Below are positions 9,794 to 17,871 of a stretch of 27,442 bases of DNA, piece after piece. Below the pieces are notes generated by a model. That model did no database searches. It was given only the letters and a program-made list of their open reading frames with translations, and had not been told where the DNA came from. The position numbers were made by a program, and so were the translations under genes. Positions within the stretch are counted from its first letter, which is position 1; the number at the start of each line of letters is the position of its first letter. Source of the DNA: Cymbomonas tetramitiformis (Eukaryota; Chlorophyta; Pyramimonadophyceae; Pyramimonadales; Pyramimonadaceae); contig LGRX02034616.1 of NCBI GenBank assembly GCA_001247695.2, positions 1 to 27,442 on the forward strand, in the 5' to 3' direction.

Positions 9794-10534
9794 CTAAGGA
9801 CCGCCGTTGGGGCATTCAGCATGCCAGTGCTTCAAACCACTTTGTGCACACTCCGCATTTCTGCAGTGAGGCACGAAGGCACCGCTCTTCCTGTCAAACG
9901 AGACAGGAGGAGCGGTGCCAAGCGGCTTAACACCAACACGATGATGCCTAGCAGCAGAGCGGGTAAGGTGCTCGCCCGCAGGCGGTGCCCCTTCCCGCTT
10001 CTGCCGCTTTAGGTCACGAACGTCCTGCTGCATGCGCTCCAGCTGCTTCTGCAGACTTGACAACGCCGCAGCCAGGTCAGACGCGCCATCGCCGAACGAC
10101 AGAGCAGCGACACGGGTGTCAGAGACTTTCAGGCCGTGGCGGAACTGCTCCCGCACACGAGCCTGGATAGTCAGAAGAGACACTCCCTGCCGCTGGTCAG
10201 CTCGAGCCAAGGAATTAGCCAAGTCACGGTACAGAGCCGCATTGCCGAGAGCCTTGAGAAACTGCCGCTTTACCGCGTCCTCTGGCAAGTTGTGGGAACG
10301 CTGAACGTCCCGCAACAGGCCATTGAACTCACGGATGTCACGGTCAGGATCTTCGCTGCTGGGGATGCGAACCGCCAACAGCGACTCAAAAGAGTCAAAG
10401 GGTTCTGAGCGTTCCTGGAGCATGCGCACCACCTCAAGGGCAGCGCGCTTGCCATCTCCAGGAACGTCAGACCCAGAGGCCTCAAGCTCGAATTTTTCAG
10501 TTCGAATTTTTGCCGCCAGCGTGCTAACCTCTTT
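9794..10534 (-). CDS. LTR-retrotransposon Gag-like protein with zinc knuckle, 5'-truncated
   Basis: The frame is open from 10534 down to TAG at 9794; the first internal methionine is at 10432. The N-terminal visible part (RTEKFELEASGS... FDSFESLLAVRIPSSEDP) and the following helical region resemble Gag capsid segments of plant and algal LTR elements. A heptad-like stretch (AALSSLQKQLERMQQDVRDL) suggests a coiled coil. The C-terminus carries a CCHC-like knuckle, C-R-N-A-E-C then HWHAEC, expected to bind RNA. Coding-like sequence stops abruptly at 10534, where AT-rich leader of the neighbouring element begins. I infer that insertion removed or displaced the N-terminus. No LTR pair is visible in the window. 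Confidence 0.62.
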   Translation of the reverse strand, partial: KEVSTLAAKIRTEKFELEASGSDVPGDGKRAALEVVRMLQERSEPFDSFESLLAVRIPSSEDPDRDIREFNGLLRDVQRSHNLPEDAVKRQFLKALGNAALYRDLANSLARADQRQGVSLLTIQARVREQFRHGLKVSDTRVAALSFGDGASDLAAALSSLQKQLERMQQDVRDLKRQKREGAPPAGEHLTRSAARHHRVGVKPLGTAPPVSFDRKSGAFVPHCRNAECAQSGLKHWHAECPNGGP

Positions 10535-10545
10535 TTAGGGTTTAG
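10532..10545 (+). other. Telomere-like TTTAGGG at element junction
   Basis: TTTTTAGGGTTTAG gives about one and a half TTTAGGG units exactly at the Gag/LINE boundary. Such short matches are common by chance, so it is noted only because of its position. Confidence 0.3.
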
Positions 10546-10644
10546 TACCTTTTGTGTTGAAATTTTTCAGTAAAGCTAATAAAGTATACTAAAGGTATAT
10601 TTTAACTTGCTTTACTTGCCCTTTATTCTTTAAAAACCTGTAGT

Positions 10645-10668
10645 CCTATGGATCCTAGGATCCGTAGG
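10645..10668 (+). promoter_or_regulatory. Near-perfect 24-bp palindrome in the leader
   Basis: CCTATGGATCC, TA, GGATCCGTAGG. The single imperfect pair would be a U-G wobble in RNA. It sits about 200 bases upstream of the first candidate start codon. Confidence 0.6.
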
Positions 10669-10703
10669 GCAGTGAAGGCGACAACGAGCGACCTTTAATC
10701 GCG

Positions 10704-10743
10704 CCGCCCCTTTTTGAGCACTTAACTGTGCTCAAGGGGGCGG
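10704..10743 (+). promoter_or_regulatory. Two-part hairpin in the leader of the element
   Basis: The inner stem TTGAGCAC/GTGCTCAA (10714-10721 with 10728-10735) has a TTAACT loop. An outer stem CCGCCCC/GGGGCGG (10704-10710 with 10737-10743) lies beyond a TTT bulge opposite one G. The two perfect stems make a stable leader structure likely. A role in translation, packaging or RNA processing is inference only. Confidence 0.65.
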
Positions 10744-10848
10744 ATATTTACTCACCACAAACTAACAGATTAAATTTCTGAGTGTTTGATTGCAGAATTT
10801 CAGCAACAAAAACGTGAGTCTCAAGGGGTTAAGGGATTGGCCGCAGAT

Positions 10849-13800
10849 ATGGCATCCTTTACGCAAGCGGCTCTCTCAAAGGCGCAAGACACAGTAGTTC
10901 TCCTCAAGCACTTCCTTGAGACGCAAGGGAGGAGACACCCAGCGATAGGAAAGTTTCAAGATTCGCTCGCTGTAGTTGTCAAAGGGAAAGCAGCGAACGT
11001 CGAGAACTACCTTGCTTCCTTTGCAGGAGGACGCGAGCTTGAAGATTATGTGCTGTGGATAGCAGAGGTAAGCTTCGCTTCCATTGTTCTTCAAAATCTC
11101 AAGGAAGAGAGATTGCGCTGAAGGCTTTTAAATTGTTTTACATTGTTTTACTTTTTATTGTGAACGTGTTAACTTCAATCAAGGAAACTCATAGAGCGAC
11201 ATCTCAAAAGAACTACATCACAACGGACTTTTTGTCCGAAGCGAAATTCCTTACCTCAAAAACGGTCGAAGCTACGGAGAGGTTGAAATTGGAAGTCGAA
11301 TCAAGAATAAAAGAAAGCCTGCTCCGAGATTATGCAAAAAGCGCCCACGCAAAGAGCATTGGAAGAGCAAAGCTTAGAATTACTTGGACTGATAGCCCAC
11401 AAAGCAAACACACGAACGTTAAAAGTGCATTGGAAAAGGAGAAACACCCGACACAGCAACGGAGAGAACTCGTCAAGCATTTCTTTTTAGTTTGTCTCAA
11501 TTTAGAACACGCGAGAACTGCTTTCGCTAGGAACATTGGAGAAACACCTCATAGAGTTACACCAAACATCAGTTCACAAAGCAGATTTGTGAACACCAAG
11601 CGTGCATTAGACAAAGCAACCAGACACACAACACAACAACGGAAGGAGAGAAATAAACATCTCGTTTCATTCTGTTTCATTCTAGAACAAACGAAAGTCA
11701 CCTGCGGTAAGAGCATTATAGGAACACACCGTAGAATCAACTCGTATACGAGCATTAAAAGAGAGACCACGGAAATTAAGCAAGCATTGGACAAACCAAC
11801 GCAACACACGACACAAAAGCCGAAGGAAATCAATAAACATTACGTTTCAGTTTGTTCCATTCCAGAACACGTGAGAGTTACTTGCGGTAAGAGCATTGTA
11901 GGAACACACCGTAGAATCAACCTTAACAAGAGCATCACAAGAGAAGCCACGGAATTTAAACAAGCATCGGGTAAAGCAACGCAACACACGACGCACAAAT
12001 TGAAAGAAACTGATAAGCTTTATGTTTCAGTTTGTTTCATCTTAAAACACGTGAACACTACTTGCGCCAAGAGCATCTTCGGAACACACCGTAGAATCAA
12101 TCGGAACAAGTGCTTCAAAAGTAAAACCACGGAAAATAACTCAGCATTGGACAAAGGATCACAACACAAACCGAAACAACCGAAAGAAATTGACAAACAT
12201 CCTTGGAATCCTAAAAGGGGCACGCAACGGCCTGAACCCGGAAGTAACGGCAGAACTATAATTACAACTTCCATTAAGCAAGGGGGAAACTACTTGAGCA
12301 CATCCGAAAACACAAACAGCAAAATTAGGAAGTGGGCGGCATTGAATTTGTGTGAAGAACAGTTGTTGAGTCTTGGAAAACCCGTTGTTGCTAGAGAAAT
12401 TAAGAGGGCGGAAGATAGCGGGCTGTCACAGGTCTTCCTGGAGCGGGTTAAGCTCTCGGCTGAAGGGCTTAGAGGATTGGGTTACGAGGAAGGACCGGAG
12501 GGAAAGATCAACAAATACCTTGCGGCCCTTGGGGCGAGGGGTGAGTTCAAATCCCACACCATAAGAGGAATCTCTGTCACTTTAGAATCACCGCTGAGCA
12601 TTAGGAGAAACTTGTTGACCGCAGTAAGGTGTAAGCATAGTAACATTACCTTTCAAAGAAACAAAGAACTCCCCGCTTACATTGGGAAAGCTGGAAAGGG
12701 GGAAGCAGGATCCAACATCAATGAGCAACACATGTTGCTGACGGTCTCCTTCCTCCTCGAGTCCGACACTCTTCACCTGGCCTGGGAATACCAGGTCCCG
12801 AACTACAAGATCCGGAAGACCGGCCAGGTAAAGACAAAATCCTCTCCCTCAATACCCGCCTTCCTCAATAACAACACACCACACAAACACTTCATCCATC
12901 TTGAAACTAAAACACATACTGCCCATCACCGCTCTCCACTGCCCCTCTCTGCCTTCCCTCACCGCCACTCATTACACCTCACCGCCCCTCATTGCCCCCT
13001 CACCGCCCCTCACCGCCCCTCACCGCCCCTCACTGCCTCTTACAGGAAAATGGCACTAAAATCAGAACTATGCGACTCGAGCCCAGAGCCCGAAGCACGG
13101 AGCACGAGCAGGCGGAGCATAAAGCATTGAGCACGGAGTATGGTCAGACCAAACATAGTGCGCAAAACACGGAGTATAGGCAGATCGAGCACAAAGCACA
13201 AAATAGTGAGCACATAGCTTGGCATTTGGGGAATGGGTACACTAAGCATAAAGCAAGAACAATGCAAGCACGAAGCACAAAGCACAAATCACTCAGATTG
13301 GGAAATTTGTGCACAAAACAAAGAGAATGGGCACACGGATCAAAGAACACAGAGCACTGTGTAAGGATAGTTCATGCTCAAAGCATAGCACACAGTGAAA
13401 GGGAAGCATGGGCACAGACCACACAACATAGAGCAAAGAGCACAGAACCTTGGGAAAATATGAGCACTAAACACAGTGCACATAGCACACAGCAGGTGCA
13501 GCTGAAGCATAGAACACAAAGCACAGATCACAGAAAGTGGAAGGGCCGAGCAAAAAGCACCAAGCTTAAAGCTCAGGTTGTAGGCAGGTTGAACAATAAG
13601 CACAGAGCACAGATCATGCAATACAAAGCACAGAGTACAGAATATAGAGCACAAAGCAATGGCAAACCTTACATGGAGCACAGAACACGGAGCAAATTCT
13701 CTGCACAACTTAAACACATGGTAAGGAATGTGGACAACCAGAGCACAGAAGTTAGAGCACAAAACAAAAACATCCCAAACAAAAAGCACAGAACACAAAA

Positions 13801-15573
13801 AGGGGGAAAGCCGAGCATAAAGCAGCAAGCAGATAACATAGAACAGAGGCATCATGAGCACAAAGCACAATGCATAAATTGCAGATCACTGATAAATTCA
13901 GTCCAGAACAACCATAGAGGAAGTAGGAGAACTAAGCATAGTAAACTGAATTGGGCCAGGAAGCATTGTAATCAGCACACAGAGCAGATACAGTTGAAAC
14001 ACAAAACAATGGGCACAAACCACAGAAAGCAGAAAGGCCTAGCACAGAATATTGGACTTGAAACATCAATCACAAACAATCAGAAAACACAACACACGGC
14101 ACAGAGCACTAAGTACAGAGCACAAAGTACGGAATGCGTAGCACGGAACAGGGGCAGGCGGAACACAAAGTATAAAACACAGGGGCTCGGGCTCGGACAG
14201 CACAGGCATATGGTCAGAAACATGACCAGTTTGAAATCAGGACATAGAACTGGAATTACATGCAGACAGAACACAAAGCATAGGGCTGCACAAGACCATA
14301 CTGCACCTTGCATTGAAATTTTCCCATCAAGAGCCCCTCAGCAAGCCACAACAAACAATCCTCACTCACAAAACAAAAGCAGCAAGAAACCACAAGCCAC
14401 AACACGTAGCCTGAAAACAAGTTCGGGTATGAGTGAACAGGCGGACTTCATCGAAGAAGAGCATGAGGGAGAGGAGCCTGAGGAAGAAGATCCGGCATTC
14501 GAGTTTTCAGTAGTAGACACTATTGCAAGGCTAGGTAGAGAATGGGATGCCATGTCTTATGCCCTGGTTGAGCATGAGCCAGACGGAGACGTCCGCGATA
14601 CCTGGGCTTTGGCTTATGCCCGGGCGAGACTGGCTTACCCTGAATACCCCTTAGACGAGGCTGGGCGCCCTCTGAGGATTGGGAGCCATGCCCGTACCCG
14701 TCGTAGAATCAGGAAGTACGACAAGTACGGGCTGCCCCTCTGTTGCATCACTTGCAGGTGCAATGGTGCTAACTGGCGCCAGAATACCGACACTGAATCC
14801 GAGGGATCAGTATGAAGAACAATGATAGAAAAATGATTGAAGTCAAAAAATTTCTTGTAAATTTTATTATTCTTCAAGTATCACTTGCAATCATAAACAT
14901 CTGTGCTATAGCCTCACACCCATCAATTCAGCAATTAGAGGTAACCTGGGAAACTGCCCCGAGACAAGACTTGCCGACAACCCATGTTACATGCAATAAG
15001 AGTATCACACTGCTGAATAGACCACGCTTTTCACAACTGTTCCACAATGCACAGAGCACAGAACTAGGTCAGCCCGAGCAGAGAGCAGAAAGCACAAAGC
15101 ATCAGCAAATGGAGTACGGAACACAGTTTAATAAGCATAGGCAGTTGGAATATAAAGCAGATGTTAGAGAGCATAGAACAAGTGAAGTTCAAACACGGAG
15201 TCCATTAAGGGAAACACAGAAAGCAAGTAAACCGACCATGAAAATCAGAGCACGGGACAGGGAGGATGTGGAGTCAGATCCAAAAACACATGCTAGGGAG
15301 CAGTCAACCTCGAATGCCCGAACACAAGGCATGGAGCACGTGATGCAAAACAATGACAAACCGAGCAGATATTACAAATCACAAAGCATTGGTGGTTTGA
15401 ACACAAACCACATAATTTGTTTCATTGAAATAGCAAACAAAGCACAAAGGGGACTAAAAGGAATGTCTGTAACAAAACTGCAGGAGAAGGGGACGGAGGA
15501 GTTTGTGGCCCCCGCGATGGTGCAGAGGCCCAGGTGTGGATGTCACCGATGTCTGACACACCGCTGTCAGTAA
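10849..15573 (+). CDS. First element gene, proposed spliced ORF1 (about 300 aa, Cys-rich C-terminus)
   Basis: Best model: exons 10849-11067, 12432-12540, 12709-12827, 14441-14809 and 15484-15573, ending in TAA. The donors are GTAAGC, GTGAGT, GTAAAG and GTATGA; all acceptors are CAG. Each junction keeps one reading frame although the exons lie in three different genomic frames. The upstream acceptor TTGATTGCAG at 10795 suggests a 5' non-coding exon. The protein starts MASFTQAALSKAQDTVVLL and has helical segments (ENYLASFAGGRELEDYVLW). It then has an acidic stretch (EEEHEGEEPEEEDP), an Arg-rich segment (RTRRRIRKYDKYG) and two Cys clusters (CCITCRC; CGCHRCLTHRC). It may be the nucleic-acid-binding Gag-like protein of the element; I recognise no family. 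Read without splicing, the region is a chain of overlapping frames (11055-13130, 12992-14815, 14812-15573), which is the main alternative. The introns would consist of tandem repeats. Confidence 0.45.
11340..12220 (+). repeat. 180-bp tandem repeat, about five copies
   Basis: The segment GGAACACACCGTAGAATCAA recurs at 11721, 11901 and 12081, with diverged versions at 11541 and 11361. That is exactly 180 bases apart each time. Divergence increases to the left, and a faint older copy may begin at 11184. Because 180 is a multiple of three and the unit is stop-free, the array is open and would encode a 60-residue repeat (GTHRRIN... QALDKPTQHTTQ... YVSVC). In the spliced model it lies inside the intron 11068-12431; if translated it would be a basic repeat protein. 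Confidence 0.92.
12541..12708 (+). other. Candidate intron of ORF1 (168 bp, stop-free)
   Basis: It is bounded by GGG|GTGAGT and GAAGCAG|GATCC. Its length is a multiple of three and it has no stop in the host frame, so retention would add 56 residues. Confidence 0.45.
12950..13037 (+). repeat. 10-bp pyrimidine-rich repeat (CACCGCCCCT) before a splice acceptor
   Basis: CACCGCCCCT and near variants recur back to back and run into CTGCCTCTTACAG at 13045. The array thus supplies the polypyrimidine tract of a good acceptor site. It belongs to the intron that begins CAG|GTAAAG at 12828. Confidence 0.8.
13075..14400 (+). repeat. A-rich AGCACA/AGAGCAC low-complexity repeat
   Basis: About 1.3 kb is dominated by degenerate AGCACAGAGCACAAAGCA-type units of about 7 and 21 bases. 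In one frame it reads as KHRAQSTEYRAQ-like basic repeats. The same texture recurs at 15040-15430 and briefly at 17040-17090, always between stretches that look like true exons. It is most likely intronic, and its open frame follows from a stop-free unit. Confidence 0.8.
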
Positions 15574-15803
15574 CTCCCGAGGAAACTGAAACAGACACAG
15601 AAGAAGAAGTCTATCTCACACCGCAACACAACCCATCCCATGTAACTTATGACTTAGTCAGCCCGGAGCACTCAATAGATCATGACAGTGAAGAAGAAGA
15701 ATCGAGTACCCCCGAGCACAATCCGGTCAAAGTTACCTATGATCTAGTGAGCCCTGACCACGAACCAGACAGCCAGGAAGAAGGGGGGATGTCGCCATGG
15801 TAA
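15534..15803 (+). CDS. Acidic repeat ORF, possible alternative C-terminus of ORF1
   Basis: This 89-codon frame opens directly after the acceptor-like GGCCCAG at 15533, so it can be joined in phase 0 to the exon ending at 14809. An independent start at ATG 15549 (MSDTPLSVTPEE) is also possible. The product is very acidic and holds an imperfect internal duplication (HNPSHVTYDLVSPEH, then HNPVKVTYDLVSPDH). It overlaps the Cys-rich end of ORF1 in another frame over 15534-15573. Its TAA at 15801-15803 overlaps the next gene's start ATG at 15797, giving ATGGTAA, an arrangement that in other LINEs allows stop-restart coupling. The function is unknown. Confidence 0.45.
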   Translation: MWMSPMSDTPLSVTPEETETDTEEEVYLTPQHNPSHVTYDLVSPEHSIDHDSEEEESSTPEHNPVKVTYDLVSPDHEPDSQEEGGMSPW

Positions 15804-17578
15804 TTTCAAAAAGATTTAATAGTAACATAGCAAAGAATAGGAAGCAACCAACCCTTCATGAAAACAACAACTTGTTGATGATACTATCTGAAGGAGGGAA
15901 GGGGAAGATGGGATCAGGGATGCACCTGATGATGAAAATTGTGTGGTTACTAACCATGTCAGTTAAAGCGGGGCAAGGTTTAAGTAAATTGGAGGCCACA
16001 AATATGACAATCACAAACATTAGTATGATCAAACCATATGAGGATTGTTTATGGCAGGGGTCAGGCAAAGGACCACTACAGGAGGACCCCATGTCGGACG
16101 AGGATGAGGAGGCTGAGGTACGTTTTGACACAATTAAGTGCGGGCCGCCTAGAAGGCCTCATAATGCAACATTCCTTGCCAATCACAGGCAAGATGTGTA
16201 CTTCATGCAAAAGGTCAAAAAGGATGATTGGGGTGTAGGGGGTTACACTGTCACACACTTGAGGATTGCACAAGAGAGTACGTCACCAGTAGTGTACTTA
16301 AACAGAAGCACAATTGTGACTCACAACCAATTGACAGAGGAGGGGCTGGTAACAGACCATGAGCTCACAAACAGTGGGTGTGACCAACAGGAGGGGCAGA
16401 AGGGTGGAGGAATGTACACAGCACTGGCAGGGGATGAGGTGGATAGGGAAGCAATCAAGGAGACTGCAGCCAAAATTCGGAATGGGGAGCTCACCAATGC
16501 AGTCCAGTTGGATGAGGAGGAAGAAGAGGATGAGCAATTCAAGGGCCAGTTCAGATTCCTGAAGCTGACAGGAAGGAAATATGCAAATATCACCAGAAAG
16601 GAAGTGAAGCAGGTCAGGACAGTGGTAGCCGCTGCAATCTCAAAGGCGGGGGGAAATCCAGCTCTGGTGACAGCAACAGCACTGACCTTCGGAGGAGGAA
16701 AGCAACCTTTCGTCCTGATTGGAAATGTAGACAGTGAGCACACCCAGTTGATGTTTGACCTCATTCAGATTAAAACAGCGAGCGGAACAGACTGGACAGT
16801 CAGGGTGCACAATGTCGGTGACCTCTATTGGGAGGCCCGATGGGCCTGGAAGCCATCGAACAAGCAGGGGAACAGGATGCCGATGAAGGCAAAGGATGTT
16901 GCCAACTACCTCCTGAAGCACCCCATGACTGCCGAGCTAGTGGAGGACATCAAATACACTCATGACCGCATCCACCCTATCTCAAACAACCATCAAAAGG
17001 TAACAACACATGCCACCTATCAAGCCCGAAATGTTAATACAAGGAATTCAATGAAACATGCACCGAGCACAATTCAGCCCACCACAAAGCAGCAGGTTGT
17101 GTCACATAACTTTACAAGTCTAACAAGAACCACTACAAAACTATCGGAGGATAACAGACCGTGGGACACGGGAAACACACGACAGGTGCTGTTTCTGAAG
17201 ATGAAGAAGGGGGAGGATGGTGAGCCGCTGCAGAAGGGCGGTGATGACTATTTGGTTGATGGGAAGGAACCCCCGGAAATCATGGATTTCCCCACCGAGA
17301 TGCAGGTTCTGGTACAGGGCCAGGAAAGGGGGAGGCTGGTGCTCTCTTACTTCCAGGGCTTTGAGTACTGCAGCTCGGTCACTCACGGAGAAGACAGGAT
17401 TGCCAGGCTCAACCACATCAAGTGCATGTGTTACAATGAGAGGATGCTTCAGGGGGGAGAAGCGGGCCTCACCCCTGAACAGAAGGGAAAAGGGGAGAAG
17501 CGGGACAGAGGTACCCCTGGCTCAGTCGGAGGAACTAAGAAGAAGCTGAACAAATCCTTCAACACCGTTAGTGGCTAA
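15797..17578 (+). CDS. Second element gene (593 codons unspliced), unknown family
   Basis: The start ATG lies in GTCGCCATGG, an excellent initiation context. The frame is open throughout. Three segments look like introns that would leave the frame intact: 15800-16081 (ATG|GTAATT to TACAG), 16118-16390 (GAG|GTACGT to AACAG) and 17000-17185 (AAG|GTAACA to GACAG). Their lengths are 282, 273 and 186, all multiples of three. The spliced protein would be about 346 aa, starting M-EDPMSDEDEEAE. Its central part is well-ordered protein (QFRFLKLTGRKYANITRK... TALTFGGGKQPFVLIGNV... WTVRVHNVGDLYWEARWAW), whose alternating strands and helices could be an RNA-binding fold; I do not recognise it. The C-terminus is Lys/Gly-rich (EQKGKGEKRDRG), suiting nucleic-acid binding. 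The unspliced form would add hydrophobic and N-glycosylation-like stretches. Confidence 0.6.
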   Translation: MVISKRFNSNIAKNRKQPTLHENNNLLMILSEGGKGKMGSGMHLMMKIVWLLTMSVKAGQGLSKLEATNMTITNISMIKPYEDCLWQGSGKGPLQEDPMSDEDEEAEVRFDTIKCGPPRRPHNATFLANHRQDVYFMQKVKKDDWGVGGYTVTHLRIAQESTSPVVYLNRSTIVTHNQLTEEGLVTDHELTNSGCDQQEGQKGGGMYTALAGDEVDREAIKETAAKIRNGELTNAVQLDEEEEEDEQFKGQFRFLKLTGRKYANITRKEVKQVRTVVAAAISKAGGNPALVTATALTFGGGKQPFVLIGNVDSEHTQLMFDLIQIKTASGTDWTVRVHNVGDLYWEARWAWKPSNKQGNRMPMKAKDVANYLLKHPMTAELVEDIKYTHDRIHPISNNHQKVTTHATYQARNVNTRNSMKHAPSTIQPTTKQQVVSHNFTSLTRTTTKLSEDNRPWDTGNTRQVLFLKMKKGEDGEPLQKGGDDYLVDGKEPPEIMDFPTEMQVLVQGQERGRLVLSYFQGFEYCSSVTHGEDRIARLNHIKCMCYNERMLQGGEAGLTPEQKGKGEKRDRGTPGSVGGTKKKLNKSFNTVSG

Positions 17579-17871
17579 GTTAAGTCTGCAGGAGACTAGC
17601 TCACCTGATTCTCAGCAACTATCTAGGATGAGCAGACAGCTGCAAGCAGTTCATACAAACATAGAAAGCAGAACTTTAAAAACAAAACACCTGTACACTT
17701 GCCCCGTTGGAGCACCGTGGCCTAGCACGGTGTCCGCCTTGCCAACGGGGGATCGCCCAGAAAACCCCGGGTCTTGTGTAAAATATATAAAATACTGTTG
17801 CAGCAAGCTGACTATGACAATAGCACTAACCATCTGCGGGCCAATTCCCCAAAGTAACAGGCTGGGCACTA
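17579..17871 (+). other. Spacer between second gene and replicase
   Basis: A frame is open through here from a GTG at 17571, but its product is not protein-like and I do not call it. The spacer holds a strong compound hairpin (17702-17750) and an AT-rich patch (AAAATATATAAAATAC near 17780). It may serve as an internal translation or processing signal for the replicase gene. Confidence 0.45.
17702..17750 (+). ncRNA. Compound tRNA-like hairpin
   Basis: The outer stem CCCCGTTGG/CCAACGGGG (17702-17710 with 17742-17750) encloses a second perfect stem CACCGTG/CACGGTG (17713-17719 with 17726-17732) with loop GCCTAG. GTGGCCTAGCACGG fits a tRNA A-box pattern, and CCTTGCCAA resembles the anticodon loop of tRNA-Gly(GCC). 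A convincing B-box (GGTTCRANNCC) is missing, so this is not a working tRNA gene. It may be a tRNA-derived structure retained in the element RNA. Confidence 0.4.

Noticed and set aside
8922..10012. Plus-strand frames opposite Gag
   Set aside because: They are antisense shadows; the minus strand has the zinc knuckle and coiled-coil signals.
12541..12556. GAGTTCAAATCCCAC, a tRNA B-box-like match
   Set aside because: No A-box or cloverleaf lies upstream; the site is better explained as an intron donor GTGAGT.
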